A program made the position numbers and the translations under genes. Shown in pieces: positions 1 to 12,350 of a DNA stretch of 64,000 nucleotides (its first letter is position 1; each line of letters opens with the position of its first letter). The notes beneath the pieces were generated by a model. That model had not been told where the DNA came from, made no database searches, and saw nothing but the letters and a program-made list of their open reading frames with translations. This DNA comes from Trematomus loennbergii (taxonomy: Eukaryota; Chordata; Actinopteri; Perciformes; Nototheniidae): NCBI GenBank assembly GCA_012861695.1, contig JAAOOA010000372.1, forward strand, positions 267,501 to 331,500, in the 5' to 3' direction.

Positions 1-87
1 TTTGTAAGTAGAACAGTACATATTTTCAATTCAAAAGCAACCAGTGCTGAAATAATTAGTCGATTGGTTAAATAGTCATGCCGGCGC

Positions 88-295
88 TGTAAAAAGCACG
101 ACGGCCACCTGCCTGTCAGCCTTCCATCTCGTGCACAAACTTATCTCGTGCCCTCATTGGTCATGTGCGCGTTCGTGTGTGTTGGAGGAGGGGCTCTGTA
201 AGGAAGTCTGAAGGAAGGGGCAGATTTTTTTCGGCTGCGTACTTTCAAATTCTAGCGCACTCGAGCTGGTTTCTCCATTCTTACCTACCCTACCT
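88..295. mobile_element. Truncated TTAA-flanked MITE (family A, copy 1)
   Basis: This stretch matches, in reverse orientation, the elements at 39940-40320 and 43804-44151. Shared blocks include the sequences around CTGCCTGTCAGCC, the GAACGCGCACATGACCAATG-type block and the terminus CTTACCTACCCTACCT. The preserved end is followed by TTAA (296-299). The opposite terminus is not present, so the copy is truncated or was rearranged near position 88. TTAA target sites are typical of piggyBac-type transposition; no transposase is encoded, so superfamily assignment is an inference. Confidence 0.6.
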
Positions 296-506
296 TTAAG
301 TTAACTTTGACTGGAAAAGGGGGAATACATGCATTTAAACCTGGCTTGCTAATTAGCTAAGGGCTCAGCCTGAGTACATGGGGTGGCTCCTAATGTCTCA
401 ATCTCCATTCTGTTCAAGTCCCATTTCTATCAACTTCCAAAGCTACTTCTGCATTTGTATGTGAGGCCAGCTCAAGGTGTTTCACTGAAGGCTGTTAGAT
501 TCCTCC

Positions 507-1340
507 TGGTCTGCTCTCTGGTCTGCTCTCTGGTCTGGTCTGCTCTCTGGTTGGTCTCTGGTCTGGTCTGCTCTCTGGTCTGGTCTCTGGTCTGCTCTCT
601 GGTCTGGTCTGCTCTCTGGTCTGGTCTGCTCTCTGGTCTGGTCTCTGGTCTGCTCTGGTCTGGTCTGCTCTCTGTCTGGTCTGCTCTCTGGTCTGGTCTA
701 CTCTCTGGTCTGCTCTCTGGTCTGGTCTGCTCTCTGGTCTGGTCTGCTCTCTGGTCTGCTCTCTGGTCTGGTCTGCTCTCTGGTCTGGTCTGCTCTCTGG
801 TCTGGTCTGCTCTCTGGTCTGCTCTCTGGTCTGCTCTCGGTCTGGTCTGCTCTCTGGTCTCTCTGGTCTGGTCTGCTCTCTGGTCTGGTCTGCTCTCTGG
901 TCTGCTCTCTGGTCTGCTCTCTGGTCTGCTCTCTGGTCTGGTCTGCTCTCTGGTCTGGTCTGCTCTCTGGTCTGGTCTGCTCTCTGGTCTGCTCTCTGGT
1001 CTGGTCTGCTCTCTGGTCTGGTCTGCTCTGGTCTGGTCTGCTCTCTGGTCTGCTCTCTGGTCTGCTCTCTGGTCTGCTCTCTGGTCTGGTCTGCTCTCTG
1101 GTCTGCTCTCTGGTCTGCTCTCTGGTCTGCTCTCTGGTCTGGTCTGCTCTCTGGTCTGCTCTCTGGTCTGGTCTGCTCTCTGGTCTGGTCTCTGGTCTGG
1201 TCTCTGGTCTGCTCTCTGGTCTGCTCTCTGGTCTGCTCTCTGGTCTGCTCTCTGGTCTGCTCTCTGGTCTGGTCTGCTCTCTGGTCTGGTCTGCTCTCTG
1301 GTCTCTGGTCTGCTCTCTGGTCTGCTCTCTGGTCTGCTCT
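507..1340. repeat. Pentamer-based minisatellite, about 830 bp
   Basis: The array is built from a 10-bp unit (CTCTGGTCTG) and a 15-bp unit (CTCTGGTCTGGTCTG) in irregular alternation, with rare variants such as CTCGGTCTGG and CTACTCTGG. Almost all unit lengths are multiples of five. The units contain no stop codons in several frames on both strands, so long open frames of W-S-A-L/G-L-L-S type (+) and R-A-D-Q/E-Q-T-R type (-) appear; these are side effects of the repeat. The strand asymmetry (G/T against C/A) is strong. The flanks show no exon features. Confidence 0.95.
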
Positions 1341-4300
1341 TGAGGCAGACACAGCTCCTCTCCAACAGGCCTTTCTTGACAGGTGATAGCAGGAAAGCAC
1401 AGGTGTTACTGAGGCACGGACCTGTTCAAGTGAACAGAAGGTCCTGGCAGTGTGACAGTGAGTCCACTTAAACTAAAGCAGCATGTTCAAGCATCATTTC
1501 ATTGATCCTGTCCTCCTGGGCTTCTCTACTGTCAACTCCAAATGGTTTGTGTTGTTGGCCGTTTTTAGTTTTGGACTGATGCTTTGAGCAAACAAGAAAT
1601 GTGGGGCATTTTCTTTTTGGAATAAAGATGAAATAATAATTACAGATTCATTTATTTTAGAAATAATCATCATAATAATTTCCAATTTGAACTCAATCCT
1701 TTCAATATATTTTGTATGAATATAAAAACATTTCTATTGCAAATATGGGCCTGATTTTCAGGCATCACATTTAGAACTCAATACGATTTTCTTTTGTCTT
1801 AATTCCAGATTCATCTGTTCTGATCGGTTGACATGTACATGTAATGATCATTTGATTGATTATCCTTTAGTCTATCAAATGTCAGAAAACTGAAAAATAT
1901 CCCTCCAGGTTTATTCATATCCAAGCTGATCCTTAACTTTAATGTTATAAAACAGATCAAGGAAATTGTATTTTTAACAAACAGCTTTTCTCACATCTTT
2001 GCAAAATAAAACAGTTGGTTGTCTTTAAGGTATTTTTTGGCAAGAGGGCCTTTTGGAGATGTTGAAAGGGGGACACAGAGGGAAGGACTACTAGCCAGCG
2101 GTGACTGCATGTGGGCCAGCAGCTCAAACCTCTGAGCTATCTGCCGGCCCTAGTTGTCATTTTGATTATTCTAATAGCTATAATCGTCAACTAATCGTCA
2201 TTTATATCTAACAGAAGGCATGCTTCACACGAGTGTGTGTGTGTTTTTCCTGTTCATAGGGGCAGTATGGAAGGAAGAAAAAGTGAAATAAAGGAAAGAA
2301 AAAATGTTCAGATCAGTTGTGACAATAAGAAAGTCTATCTTAAGCCCATTGTCATTTTCAACCTGACACATGCAGGAACGTCTCTCTAACGTCCGCCCAC
2401 CTGCTGCAAACTATAAGCTTCAAATACAAATAATATATAATAATACAAAATGTCTACCAAGTCATTACTGCTAACTCCTGCTAACGGCCACACTCCTCCC
2501 AGTGCTCAGCATGAGGGGATGTTGTGGTAATGTCACCGGAGCAGATGACGTGTGCAGTGTCAGAACAGCCAGCACATATCTGTAGGAACACATGAATAGT
2601 GTCTTTTTTAGAACATCAAGTCCTAAAACACATTCAATGGGCTCTGCTTTGAGAGTGTGTGTGTGCTTTTATTACATACTTCACATAACTTGAAGTCAGA
2701 CCCTGAGGTAGCAGAGGAAACACTGAGGCTTTGTGTGATCATATCATCCTATTCATATTCTGTACAAACTGTAAAGTCCACTGAGACAAATGTAACATTT
2801 GTAATATTGAGCTATATAAATAAACATTGATTGATTGATTGATCACATTAATAGATTCAGCACTTTGTTGGATTTTTGCATTTATTATGAAAAATATCAA
2901 AAGATGCATGATTTTGGAAAAACAAACTAAGTACGATCGTTTTAAATGAGCTTGCAGTTGAGATATTAATTTGCAACTGACAATTATAATTTAATAATGT
3001 ATTAAAATGAGGCTCTGTACCATACAAAGATTTTTAGTCCTCAGAATACTGTTTGTAGGTCTTCTAGCACCTCCATATCATATATATTACCTTAAATATG
3101 TATTGCGATAACTGCAATTTGGATATTGCGCGAGTCCAAATTGTGATTTCCATAACATTTGATTTATAATGCAGCCCTATAAAAAGAGCCTTTCATAAGG
3201 TGTAAGTAAAAACATAACTAAATACTGCTGGAACTTTAATATCTGGAACTGTCACAGAATAATATAAGAATAGTCATCCACACACCTGCAGTAGCTTCTT
3301 TCTGCCACATGGTGGTGCACTCTGACTGCATCCTGCCTCCTGCCTCCAGAGCTGCTGCCTGCTTAGAAAATGTTCAATGGCCCCTCTTTTACAAGGGGCC
3401 TTAGTGAGCTTTTAGTGAACACACACGCTCTCTTAATACACACACGTACACCATCTGTCACTTCTGAATGTAAACGTTTCTATTGGACTCATTCATATCC
3501 ATTCTCCCTATAAAACATGTCTGTGAAAGAGCTTTGGTGCAGAGACGGTGTGTTGTGTGTCGTGTTGCACCTGCACCCTGAGTCAGTGATCTGTGCACCC
3601 CTCTCCTGTATATCAGGTTACTGTCTGGACTAGTTACTGGACGGACTCTATAGTAACAATACAAGCAGAGTGTCAGTATCACACGGGCCGGCTGTTTGTT
3701 GCTAATCTACCTGCAGTTACACTACAGTAATGGCTGCCAGGTTGCCATGCCAACAGATAAATTGCATCTGGTTGTTGTCATAGGCAACCACTTTTGAACA
3801 TGCTTTGTTCTCCATGCATACCCTTCAGAATACATGGAAGCCATTTATCTATAAGCACATGTGAATAGTCACTCTTGTATCTCAGCGTTTCCTGTGCAGT
3901 GGATTTTGTAGGAATGTCATAAAGCCAATCCTTGTTTCTGGTTGGACCGGGCTTTGAAGTGCTCCCACTCACAGGAAGACACACCTTGTGAGGACACACA
4001 CTCTGCACACTTATGCCATTTCCTCTGACTTACAGTACACAGCATTTCATAAGACTGCAGCCCAAATATGGGCATATCCTGTCAGAGGTGTCAGAAGGCT
4101 TGAACACACTTCCTGTCTGCCAGGTAGGGAAATATATGAATTATGACTTCATATGTAGATCTAGACAGCATTGTTCCAAGCAGCATGTGCTCCTAAACTA
4201 ACTTTGGGAGGGTCTCAGATGCAGATGATCCATGCATTTAAATCAAACTCTCTCCATTCCTTCCTTTCCACCATTATGGACCCTTTTGGTTACCAAACGG

Positions 4301-4880
4301 GGGGAAAGGATCTTAAGGGAGAGATGGTATGTCAACACTATATGTCACATTCTACAATATCTGAAGCATGGAACATGAAGATGATTTGAGAACCACCTGT
4401 GTCAAGTTTGTATAGTCTTTAATGTGTAATAATCCTTGCGTAAAGATCAGGCGCCTATTGAAATGTTGACGGTTAATATTGTAGAAAGGCTTAAAACATG
4501 ATGTCATACGTAGTTGTGGCAATCTTTGGGTTGATACTATTTGTTAAACAGATTTGATGCAAAATGTAACCATTTTCAAGAACTCCAAAATGATTCAATA
4601 ATACCTCAAGACCATGAGGAACACCATGTCAAATAAATCAAACAAACACAATAAACATTTACGTGATTTGATATCATAAACCTTTGTCAAGTAGCAAGCT
4701 TGTATTGTCCGTATACCGAGGGATGCCATTGTTCTCTGAATGCCCTTTTACAATATGCAAAATAAGAGATTGATATTGCATGCTTAAAACGGCATGGTAT
4801 TGGCCCAAACTGCATTGGATTAGCATGCATTCAGGATTCCAAGTTTCACATTAAAAGGCTTTATTGTTTTTGGACAATAG
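1341..4880. other. Gene-free interval with small repeat remnants
   Basis: I see no supportable exon here. The interval holds a (TTGA)n tract near 2825-2845 following a GAGCTATATAAATAAA-like LINE/SINE tail, and a degenerate hAT-like terminus ending GCAGCCCTA near 3177. Short open frames are stop-limited and lack splice context or family resemblance. Confidence 0.5.
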
Positions 4881-4884
4881 TGAC

Positions 4885-6720
4885 AGCATGTTTTTTATAT
4901 ATATATATCCTTTATTTAACCAGGTAAAAGACTCATTGATATTAAAATCTCTTTTCCAAGAGTGACCTGGCCAAGAAGGGCAGCATGAACGAAGTTACAA
5001 CAGATAAAACACAGACATGAGGCAGACAAATACAGCTGTAAAACACAAATCAAATGGCACATTAGCCAGTCGATATGCATTCAAAACTGGCAACATTTAA
5101 AACGATTTTAGGATATACGAGCACTCACATCTACCAATGGTGTCGTGTTCTCTGTCCTTTAAGATGGATGAATTCCCCATAGTGATTCCATCTGAGAGTG
5201 TCAGCTCTTCTGTTCCAAGCTGTGGGGGCAGCATGTTTAAAAGCTGTTTTACCCAGTTTTGTTCTCACTGTAGGAACCAGCATCTGAATAACATCTTGGG
5301 AGCGCAGGCCATTTATGGCGCGTTTCCACTACAGCGCGGAGCACGGTTTAAGAGGGCTGTGACGTCAGCGGCCCGTCTTTGGTTGCGTTTCCACTTGGCC
5401 TAGTACCGGCCGGCGGGTCCTAATTCACAGTTTTTCTGGCCTCATAAATCGTGGTTCTAGGGCCAGAGACAACGTGGCTGAGTCGGGCTGAGTATGCTAA
5501 ACTAGAGAGAGAATCGCTGGCAAGGGGCTACAACTACAACAAGATGGACATATTTGACGGTGATTTAATTGTAATACACGTTTCAAAATGATGCCGAAGT
5601 AACAACATACTGATACCGGTTAGTAAAAACCATGAATTAATGCTTTGTCAAGTCTGCAGACAGACGGCAGGCGGAAAACCTTTAAAATGCGTGTTTTTCT
5701 AAATGGAGATTGGCTAAGCTAACGCAGTATATGCTCCGACGTCCACACTCACAACAACGGCCTATACAGACATAAATAAAGCAGCGACTGTATTCGCCAT
5801 GACACAGGCAGTCTGTGGTGTGTACTTGTTTAACTTTTGTCGAGTGTCTGAACATATATGAGGAGCTGTGAGCTCTGAGTGCTAACAGCTAACGGCCGTG
5901 TTTTTTTCTGGGGATCTCTGAAGATCACGTCACGGCTCCGCCTACACTGCGTTACTATAGATACTGCCCCAGTTCCTAAACTGTAATGGAAATGCGCCAT
6001 AAAGTGAGCCAGTCCTAACGAGGCCCAGCCATACCGAGCGGGGCCGAGCGAGGCCGTGTAGTGGAAACGCGCCAATAGACTTTCTCTTTGACACATATAT
6101 GTGCAAATGTAGGAGGGAACCAACCCAAGCAGAGATTTATAAATAAAACCCAACCAATGGGAAAGTCTGCGAGCAGACAAAGATGGCCAATTAGCAGCAG
6201 CATATAAAGTGCTATGGTGTACTCCATATCCACATCCAGTAATAATCGTAAGGCAAGCTCTTTAGGCACTGGTCAGAGGCATTCATGTATAGCAGGTCAC
6301 CATCATCTAATACAGGTACAAACGTTGCAGATATCAAATGTTTCCTTGTCTGAAAAGAGAAACAGGATTTATTTCTGTAAAAGAAACCTCATTTTATTTT
6401 TAGCTTTGAAACAACATTTTCCGTGTGTAACTTGAAAGACAAGTTCTGATCACTAAGAAATCCCAGATATGTGTAAGTAGTGACCCTCTCAAAGTCAGTC
6501 CCTTGAGCAGTACAATCTTGGGTAGAATAGATGGTAACTTTTTGCCATTCGAAAATATCATCACTTTGGATTTGTCTGCATTTAATACCAACTTTAGTTG
6601 ATATTAAATGGTTTGTATGACATCAAGGCAGACTGGAGGAAATCTAGACTTTGCTCTATAGATCGTTGATGGCAATGACACTTTCCTCTAGAACTGCAAC
6701 ATACAATAGACTTAAGACAT
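4885..6720 (-). mobile_element. Decayed L2-like LINE, 3' half of ORF2, interrupted
   Basis: Read on the minus strand, fragments resemble the C-terminal part of L2/CR1-clade reverse transcriptases. Near 6700 a degenerate piece precedes residues like LVLNADKSKVMIFSNGKKLP (6595-6535), then RRLSHWLGFIYKSLLGLVPS and SYICTYMCQRES (about 6180-6080). After the 5316-6074 insertion the reading resumes as LRSQDVIQMLVPTVRTKLGK and AFKHAAPTAWNRRADTL (5310-5190). The 3' end near 4960-4905 carries the fish LINE tail reading CTTTTACCTGGTTAAATAAA, followed by an (AT)n tract. Stops and frameshifts split it, so it is dead and 5'-truncated. The clade call rests on recalled protein patterns, not on alignment. Confidence 0.75.
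5316..6074. mobile_element. Inverted-repeat element inserted in the LINE
   Basis: The termini are inverted copies: TGGCGCGTTTCCACTACA at the left and TGTAGTGGAAACGCGCCA at the right. An internal imperfect copy of the right terminus ends near 6003 (AATGGAAATGCGCCATAAA). It lies exactly between two halves of the minus-strand LINE reading frame, so it is younger than the LINE. The flanking triplets TTA (left) and ATA (right) fit a 3-bp TWA-type duplication as in PIF/Harbinger only with one mismatch. No transposase-like frame is present. Confidence 0.75.
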
Positions 6721-8032
6721 AAAGTACTGCGAGATACTAGTACAAGAAGTGACACAAAGTAAAAATATAGAGAATAAGTCTATGTATTCCTGCATTTGCA
6801 CGGATGTGTCCCTTGCACTACTTCCCCACTAAAAAGTGCATGTCTGTGAAAGGGAGACTCAAGGGTATCCATTGAACCTGCTTTTATCTTTAGGTGCAAG
6901 GTCAAGTGACCCCTGTAAATATGGTCACGTTAATTTTCCCCCTCCCCATTATTTTACTTTGGAGCATTTTGCCTTTTTCCCTACAAGCTAGCATATGCTT
7001 AGTCCCAACGGATGTTAAACTGAGCCTGGTTCAGATTCTGGAAGATGGTCCACCGAGGACTCCGGTTTACTAGAGGAGTAAGAGAGAAAGGCTCCAATTA
7101 CAAATAAATCATTCATAACACATGCAAATCCAGCTGAGTGTGTGTGTGGAGAGAAACAGTGTCACTTTGATGGATTCTTTAGCGGCCTTTCTGAGTCTAT
7201 GGGAAGTTTGCTGGCATCCCAAACAAAGGCCAGTATGTGTGCCTCCTCACTGAGGCCTAGTTGGGACTCTGGAGAAGAGCTGGACACCTGTGGCAGAGGG
7301 GCTCGCATCTACTGTGAGGAAGAACCACCACCCCTTTTTGTCCCTGGGCCCCAAACTTTTTGTCCGAGGCCACACTGTGTCACTGTGTTTCCAACGAGCA
7401 ACAACAGGTGTCCTACAGATACACAATCCCCGCCTGTCTCAATGTCTGCTCCGTAAACATTTGACTCGTATTTGACGCACATTAAAGAGCTCCAAGGCTT
7501 TGTCTGACGGAGTCTTTCGCTGTGTGCACGCTGGAACATGGGCCTCACAATTTGTTCAGCTTCTTGTACAGTGGGTCCTTGTGCAGTTACCTCTCTGGGT
7601 AACAAACAGGCAATGTCCCCTCTGCACAGACTTCTCATTAAAAAAACGACACTTATCTGATTGTGTGGAACATTTATTTTTCCTTACCAGGAGCAGTCAG
7701 CCTCAGAATCTGCAAATCAGACATTTCATATTGCCTCCATTTGGAAAAGATGATTACATTTGTGCGCACACATCCCTAGAGGTTGAAGACTTTTCCACAG
7801 TGGAGCTTTGTCTGCGTTTTTCCACTTTACCCTTGCAGCTTTCTGTGTATTTGTATGTATTGAATGTCTGTTACTTGAACTAGAGCGGCATGATATATTA
7901 TTTCAGCATCAACATTGCTATGTGTACATAGTATAGTAGTATGAGTGGTGCAGAAATGAGTCCTAAAACCGGGAAATGAGTTAGTATTTGAGCAATTCCT
8001 GATCACTCCTATCACAAGACAATGGTCTGAAG
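6721..8032. other. Gene-free interval; start of a dispersed repeat
   Basis: No exon can be supported. From about 7930 the sequence (GTGGTGCAGAAATGAGTCC and following) is shared with 36300-36350 and, inverted, with about 34785-34830. The same family continues beyond the hAT MITE at 8033-8365, where the block around TTGCGATGCTAACTTCC (about 8600-8620) matches 37162-37180. Confidence 0.45.
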
Positions 8033-8365
8033 TAGGGCTGTGCGATTATAGCAAAAATCCTAATCACGATTATTTTGGTCAATAATTGATATCACGATTA
8101 TTAAAAACGATTATCCATTTACTTTGAAAACATCCATTTATTGAAACAAAAATGTGAACAGTATGTTTTTAACAGTTGATTACCCTGAACTTTAAGTATA
8201 ATTCAACTGAAAAACCAAAAAAAAAAAAATAAAAAATAATAATAATTACTTTTTTTTTTTTTTTTATAAAAATAATAATCGTTTTATTTCGATTACGTTG
8301 TTTTCGTAATCGTTGCAAGCCATAATCGTAATCGCGATTAAAATACGATTAATTGCACAGCCCTA
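8033..8365. mobile_element. hAT MITE (family B, copy 1)
   Basis: A 333-bp AT-rich element with termini TAGGGCTGTGCGATTA and TAATTGCACAGCCCTA in inverted orientation. It is flanked by a perfect 8-bp direct repeat, GTCTGAAG (8025-8032 and 8366-8373), the signature of hAT integration. The inner part contains A- and T-runs separated by TAATAATAATTAC. There is no coding capacity. It interrupts the dispersed repeat that starts near 7930. Confidence 0.92.
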
Positions 8366-8373
8366 GTCTGAAG

Positions 8374-11047
8374 AGATTTTCACTTGAACAAACACCTCTC
8401 TTGTAGTTTCCAAAGCTTCTATTGTCATAAAAACAGCAGTTGTGTCTAAATCAGACAACTAAACGTCATTGCGCCAAACATTAGTCACCTTTAGATTAGC
8501 GGTGGTGATACGCTGCCATGTGGGTGTGATGATTCTTATTTTCTGCAATGTTTTCTGAGTTCCAAAGGAAAAATAACATTGCTTTTTGTCAAGGGAGCCC
8601 TTGCGATGCTAACTTCCAGGTCGGCCTACAAAAATACGTTGTCAATTCAACACTCTGTATTCTGAACACAATTTCAGGTAAGGCAACAAATATCTCAAAA
8701 GTGTCATTCTACACGTTCTTCCTGCTTGATACAAGAGTAGATGAGCAGTCTGAGTGATAGAACATGATGTACCCTGATTTAGCGCTTCTTGGATACACAC
8801 AGTGTGTTGCCCAGTGAGTAACATGCACAGCAAATCCTTTTTTAATCAATCCATCAAACCACCAAGGCACGATCTGCTAGTTGTTGACCACAATCTGAAA
8901 AATATGCAAGGGACAAGAGAGAAATACCCCAGAAGAAGATGAACGTGATATAACAACATGTTAGCATCCCCTGGCTGAATGATGGTCATACTCTCAAACT
9001 GATGCTAACTGTTTATTTGCACCGTTTGAGCTATAAAAGGAATTATGAGCTATTATCTCACTAATAAAAAATGTGCCATCCTTTGCATTTGTTGGTCTTA
9101 CATTTAATAAAAACAACGAAATATGATCTCTAACTGAAAATAAATCAAGTTTTATTTCAGTAAATAATCTTTTCAACTGAAAATGAGCCAAAATGAAGTA
9201 CTCGTGAATTTGTAGCGCATAACATTAAACATTTGTATTCACATATGCAGCTTTAACCATAATTGTAAAACACATACGTAATGCTATATTTCTTTATATT
9301 AGCAGGCAAGCAACGCTGTGCAAACTGCTCGCCTGTCCCTGCACCTTTTCCCCTCCTGGAAAAAACGTGTTCAAAATAAGAGCCCAGATTTGATCATTAA
9401 CAAAACAAGAAATGTACTATAAGAACATATTTGTACAAAAATACAATTATATCTATAAAAGGTCAAATATTTTTGGCATTTTGACAATTAGCATTTTTAG
9501 GATAGAAAATGGCAGTTTTAACCAGTAAGTGGCCATATTTGTACTCGGTGGGCTGATTTTGACTACCATGAGAAGTGTTGCGACCATTGGATATAGAGAG
9601 CGCAAGATGACAATTATGACCTTGTTTTTCTTCTAATAAATAAAGAAACCGTCCAATCCAAATGATCCAGAGTCTCCTATCATTTCCAAATCGACCAATG
9701 ATTAAGCAAAATCAGCTATTAGGGATTGCAAAAACTTTCTGGATAAAACTGCCATTTTGGATCCTGAAAATGTCACAAATGTATACAGCATCCTCAATAA
9801 CCCCCCCCAAAAAAAAAAGTGTCCAAATCAGCCAAGCCATTTTAAACTATTGTCTGAAAAAGGTTATAATTTAATGCTAATTGACGCAACTGATGCTAAT
9901 TGTGCAAATTGCCCAACATATGCAAGTAAGCTCCCCCCGTACTATACATTTCTACCCTAAAACTTTGGGTACTCAACATTTCCGGCTTCACAATAGGACT
10001 TATATGAGCTGGCAACTAGACTAACTTTAAAGGTCATTTACAAACATAATGTGCAGCTCCCAAACTACTGGTATGAAGTAGACAGGTGGACCCAGTGACC
10101 TCAGAGTTGACTAAGTTGTGCTGAGAAATGGATAGAGCATGAAGGGAGAGGAAGTAAAGGCAGAGGGAGGGAGGATGAGTAGGAGGCTACCATCAGTTGC
10201 GGGGGGCTGCAGAGGAAGTGGCCTCAGTGTGACCCACGCAGCGAGCCTCTTCCCCACCCCACATCTCTTTGAAACTGGGAGATGAACGGAGTGGCCGTGG
10301 TCGGAGGGAGGAGCAGCCATTCATGTGGCTTCTGATTAATAGTATCTCAGACCCCTTTGTGTGTGCACGTGTGTGTTTGTGTGTTAGTGGTGGGGGGTTT
10401 GTAATTCAATCTGGCTGCCTGAGAGTCTGTCTGTCTCTATTCTTGATGTATTTTACGTAGACTAATCATTTCAGCTTTCATGCTTTGCTGTCTTTAATGT
10501 CATGTGACACATTCAATCTACTTAATTGATCTGACTTGCTTCCATTCGTTTTTCTTGGACGTGTCTTTAAATGATGCAAGATGGCTGACAGGATTCTTAC
10601 TTTCCCTTTCTGTTTTCTCTGCCTCAGTAACATAGGTTTCAAAAGCAAAAGTACTTTTGACTACAGTGGAATGATTGGTTATTCCTAGGGTATTCCTTTG
10701 CAACATGATGCAATATCTTGAATGACTTCAGGGTTCTTAACGGGGATTTGTGTTTGGGTTTTTATGCTGTGAGGATGTTTTTAGTATGTATGCAGTCATG
10801 CCCTCACCTTCTTAAAGGGGCAGTACACCAATTGTATACATTGAGTTCAGTTAACTCCCTGTTGTATACCGTCTTCCTTGAATTTCAAGTTTCTTTCCAG
10901 CTTTTTTTAAAGATGAAAAAACAACCCTAATGATCATAGGTTATTTAAGTTTGGACTTGACACTTCATGTCCTACAAAACTGACTTTTAATCTACTGCCA
11001 CCAGCATGTTTAAACATTTTTACTTATCCCGAGAAATATGTCCACAT
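8374..11047. other. Gene-free interval
   Basis: No exon, RNA gene or complete transposon is recognised. A block near 8560-8640 is the continuation of the dispersed repeat shared with 37140-37200. Purine-rich sequence at 10140-10330 (GGGAGAGGAAGTAAAGG and similar) is a composition feature only. Confidence 0.45.
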
Positions 11048-11055
11048 CTACTTAG

Positions 11056-11616
11056 TAGGGATGGGAACGATTAAATCGAATATTCGAAATTATTCAGGTA
11101 TTCGAATGTGAGAATATGAGTTATGAATATTTATTGTACATTTTTTTTTTTTTTTTTTGGGAGGGGTGCCTAAGTTGATTACATATTATCAAATTGAATA
11201 ATTCAATGTATACGACAGTGCCATAGCTAGGTGTGTTAGGTCTAAAGGTGTGTTTGCTCCGCTCACCGGTCCCTCACAGCGGGCAGAGCTGCAGGTGCTG
11301 ATCTCTCTCTTGCGTCCGGTATACTTCACTCGCGTTTATGTCCAAATCCATCAGAAAACCAAGTTATGTTTTAAGCATGAAAGCTGTAGGCCTATAGCTG
11401 TCAACTGTTCAAACTGTGATCACCAGTTCAATACATTTGACAAATTCGACTTGGTTTCTATACTTATTTGAACATGTATTTATTATTTATTGTATTTTTT
11501 TGTAATTTATTTCCCCACATTTTTTTTTTTTTTTATAGGATATGTACATTTCGGTTAATCGGTTAACCGTTTTTTTTGGGGTTGAATATACATTTGCTTT
11601 CAAATTCCCATCCCTA
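11056..11616. mobile_element. hAT-type non-autonomous element
   Basis: The left end reads TAGGGATGGGAACGATTAAA and the right end AAATTCCCATCCCTA, which are inverted termini. A perfect 8-bp target duplication, CTACTTAG, flanks it at 11048-11055 and 11617-11624. The 561-bp interior has long T tracts (11142-11158, 11520-11534) and a TTCGAATATTCG-type palindromic region near the left end. No transposase is encoded. Confidence 0.9.
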
Positions 11617-12010
11617 CTACTTAGCAGAGTTTCTCAACATTTGGTACAAAGAGTCAAGGTCACAGTTCTAAATTCCAAATTTAAAGCGTTCATGTATTTC
11701 TCCAACAGTTACCCCCTGGTTAACACTGATAGCTCTGTTAGCAACGTTAGCCATCTGAGCTGTGTAGAGGATCATATCAATCATAGATATACTCTGAATT
11801 TCTAATGTAGCACCTTTCCCTGGAGGTGTGAGAGAGCGGGCAGAAGGCTGGAAGTCATTCTTTTCCTCAACTAGCAACTAAAAGTCTGGATATCATTCAG
11901 ATGCTTCAATTTTAACCTTTTTTTGATGAAACATTTAAAAATGTTAAAGGCTTTATTGTTGATTGCAGTTGTTGGTTATAAACATATGAAGTCCCAGGCT
12001 CAGTGCAGCA

Positions 12011-12342
12011 TAGGGCTGTGCAATTAATCGTATTTTATCGCGATTACGATTATGGCTTGCAACGATTACGAAAACAACGTAATCGAAATAAAACGATTAT
12101 TATTTTATAAAAAAAAAAAAAAAAGTAATTATTATTATTTTTTTATTTTTATTTTTTGGTTTTTTCAGTTGAATTATACTTAAAGTTCAGGGTAATCAAC
12201 TGTTAAAAACATACTGTTCACATTTTTGTTTCAATAAATGGATGTTTTCAAAGTAAATGGATAATCGTTTTTAATAATCGTGATATCAATTATTGACCAA
12301 AATAATCGTGATTAGGATTTTTGCTATAATCGCACAGCCCTA
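12011..12342. mobile_element. hAT MITE (family B, copy 2, inverted)
   Basis: A 332-bp element that is essentially the reverse complement of 8033-8365. Its right end reads GCTATAATCGCACAGCCCTA. It is flanked by the perfect 8-bp duplication GTGCAGCA at 12003-12010 and 12343-12350. High similarity to copy 1, including the poly-A and poly-T tracts, points to fairly recent activity of the family. Confidence 0.92.
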
Positions 12343-12350
12343 GTGCAGCA

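Noticed and set aside
383..1471. Long open frames on both strands across the first minisatellite
   Set aside because: The 10/15-bp units lack stop codons, so frames are open on both strands; there is no domain, splice signal or biased substitution pattern.
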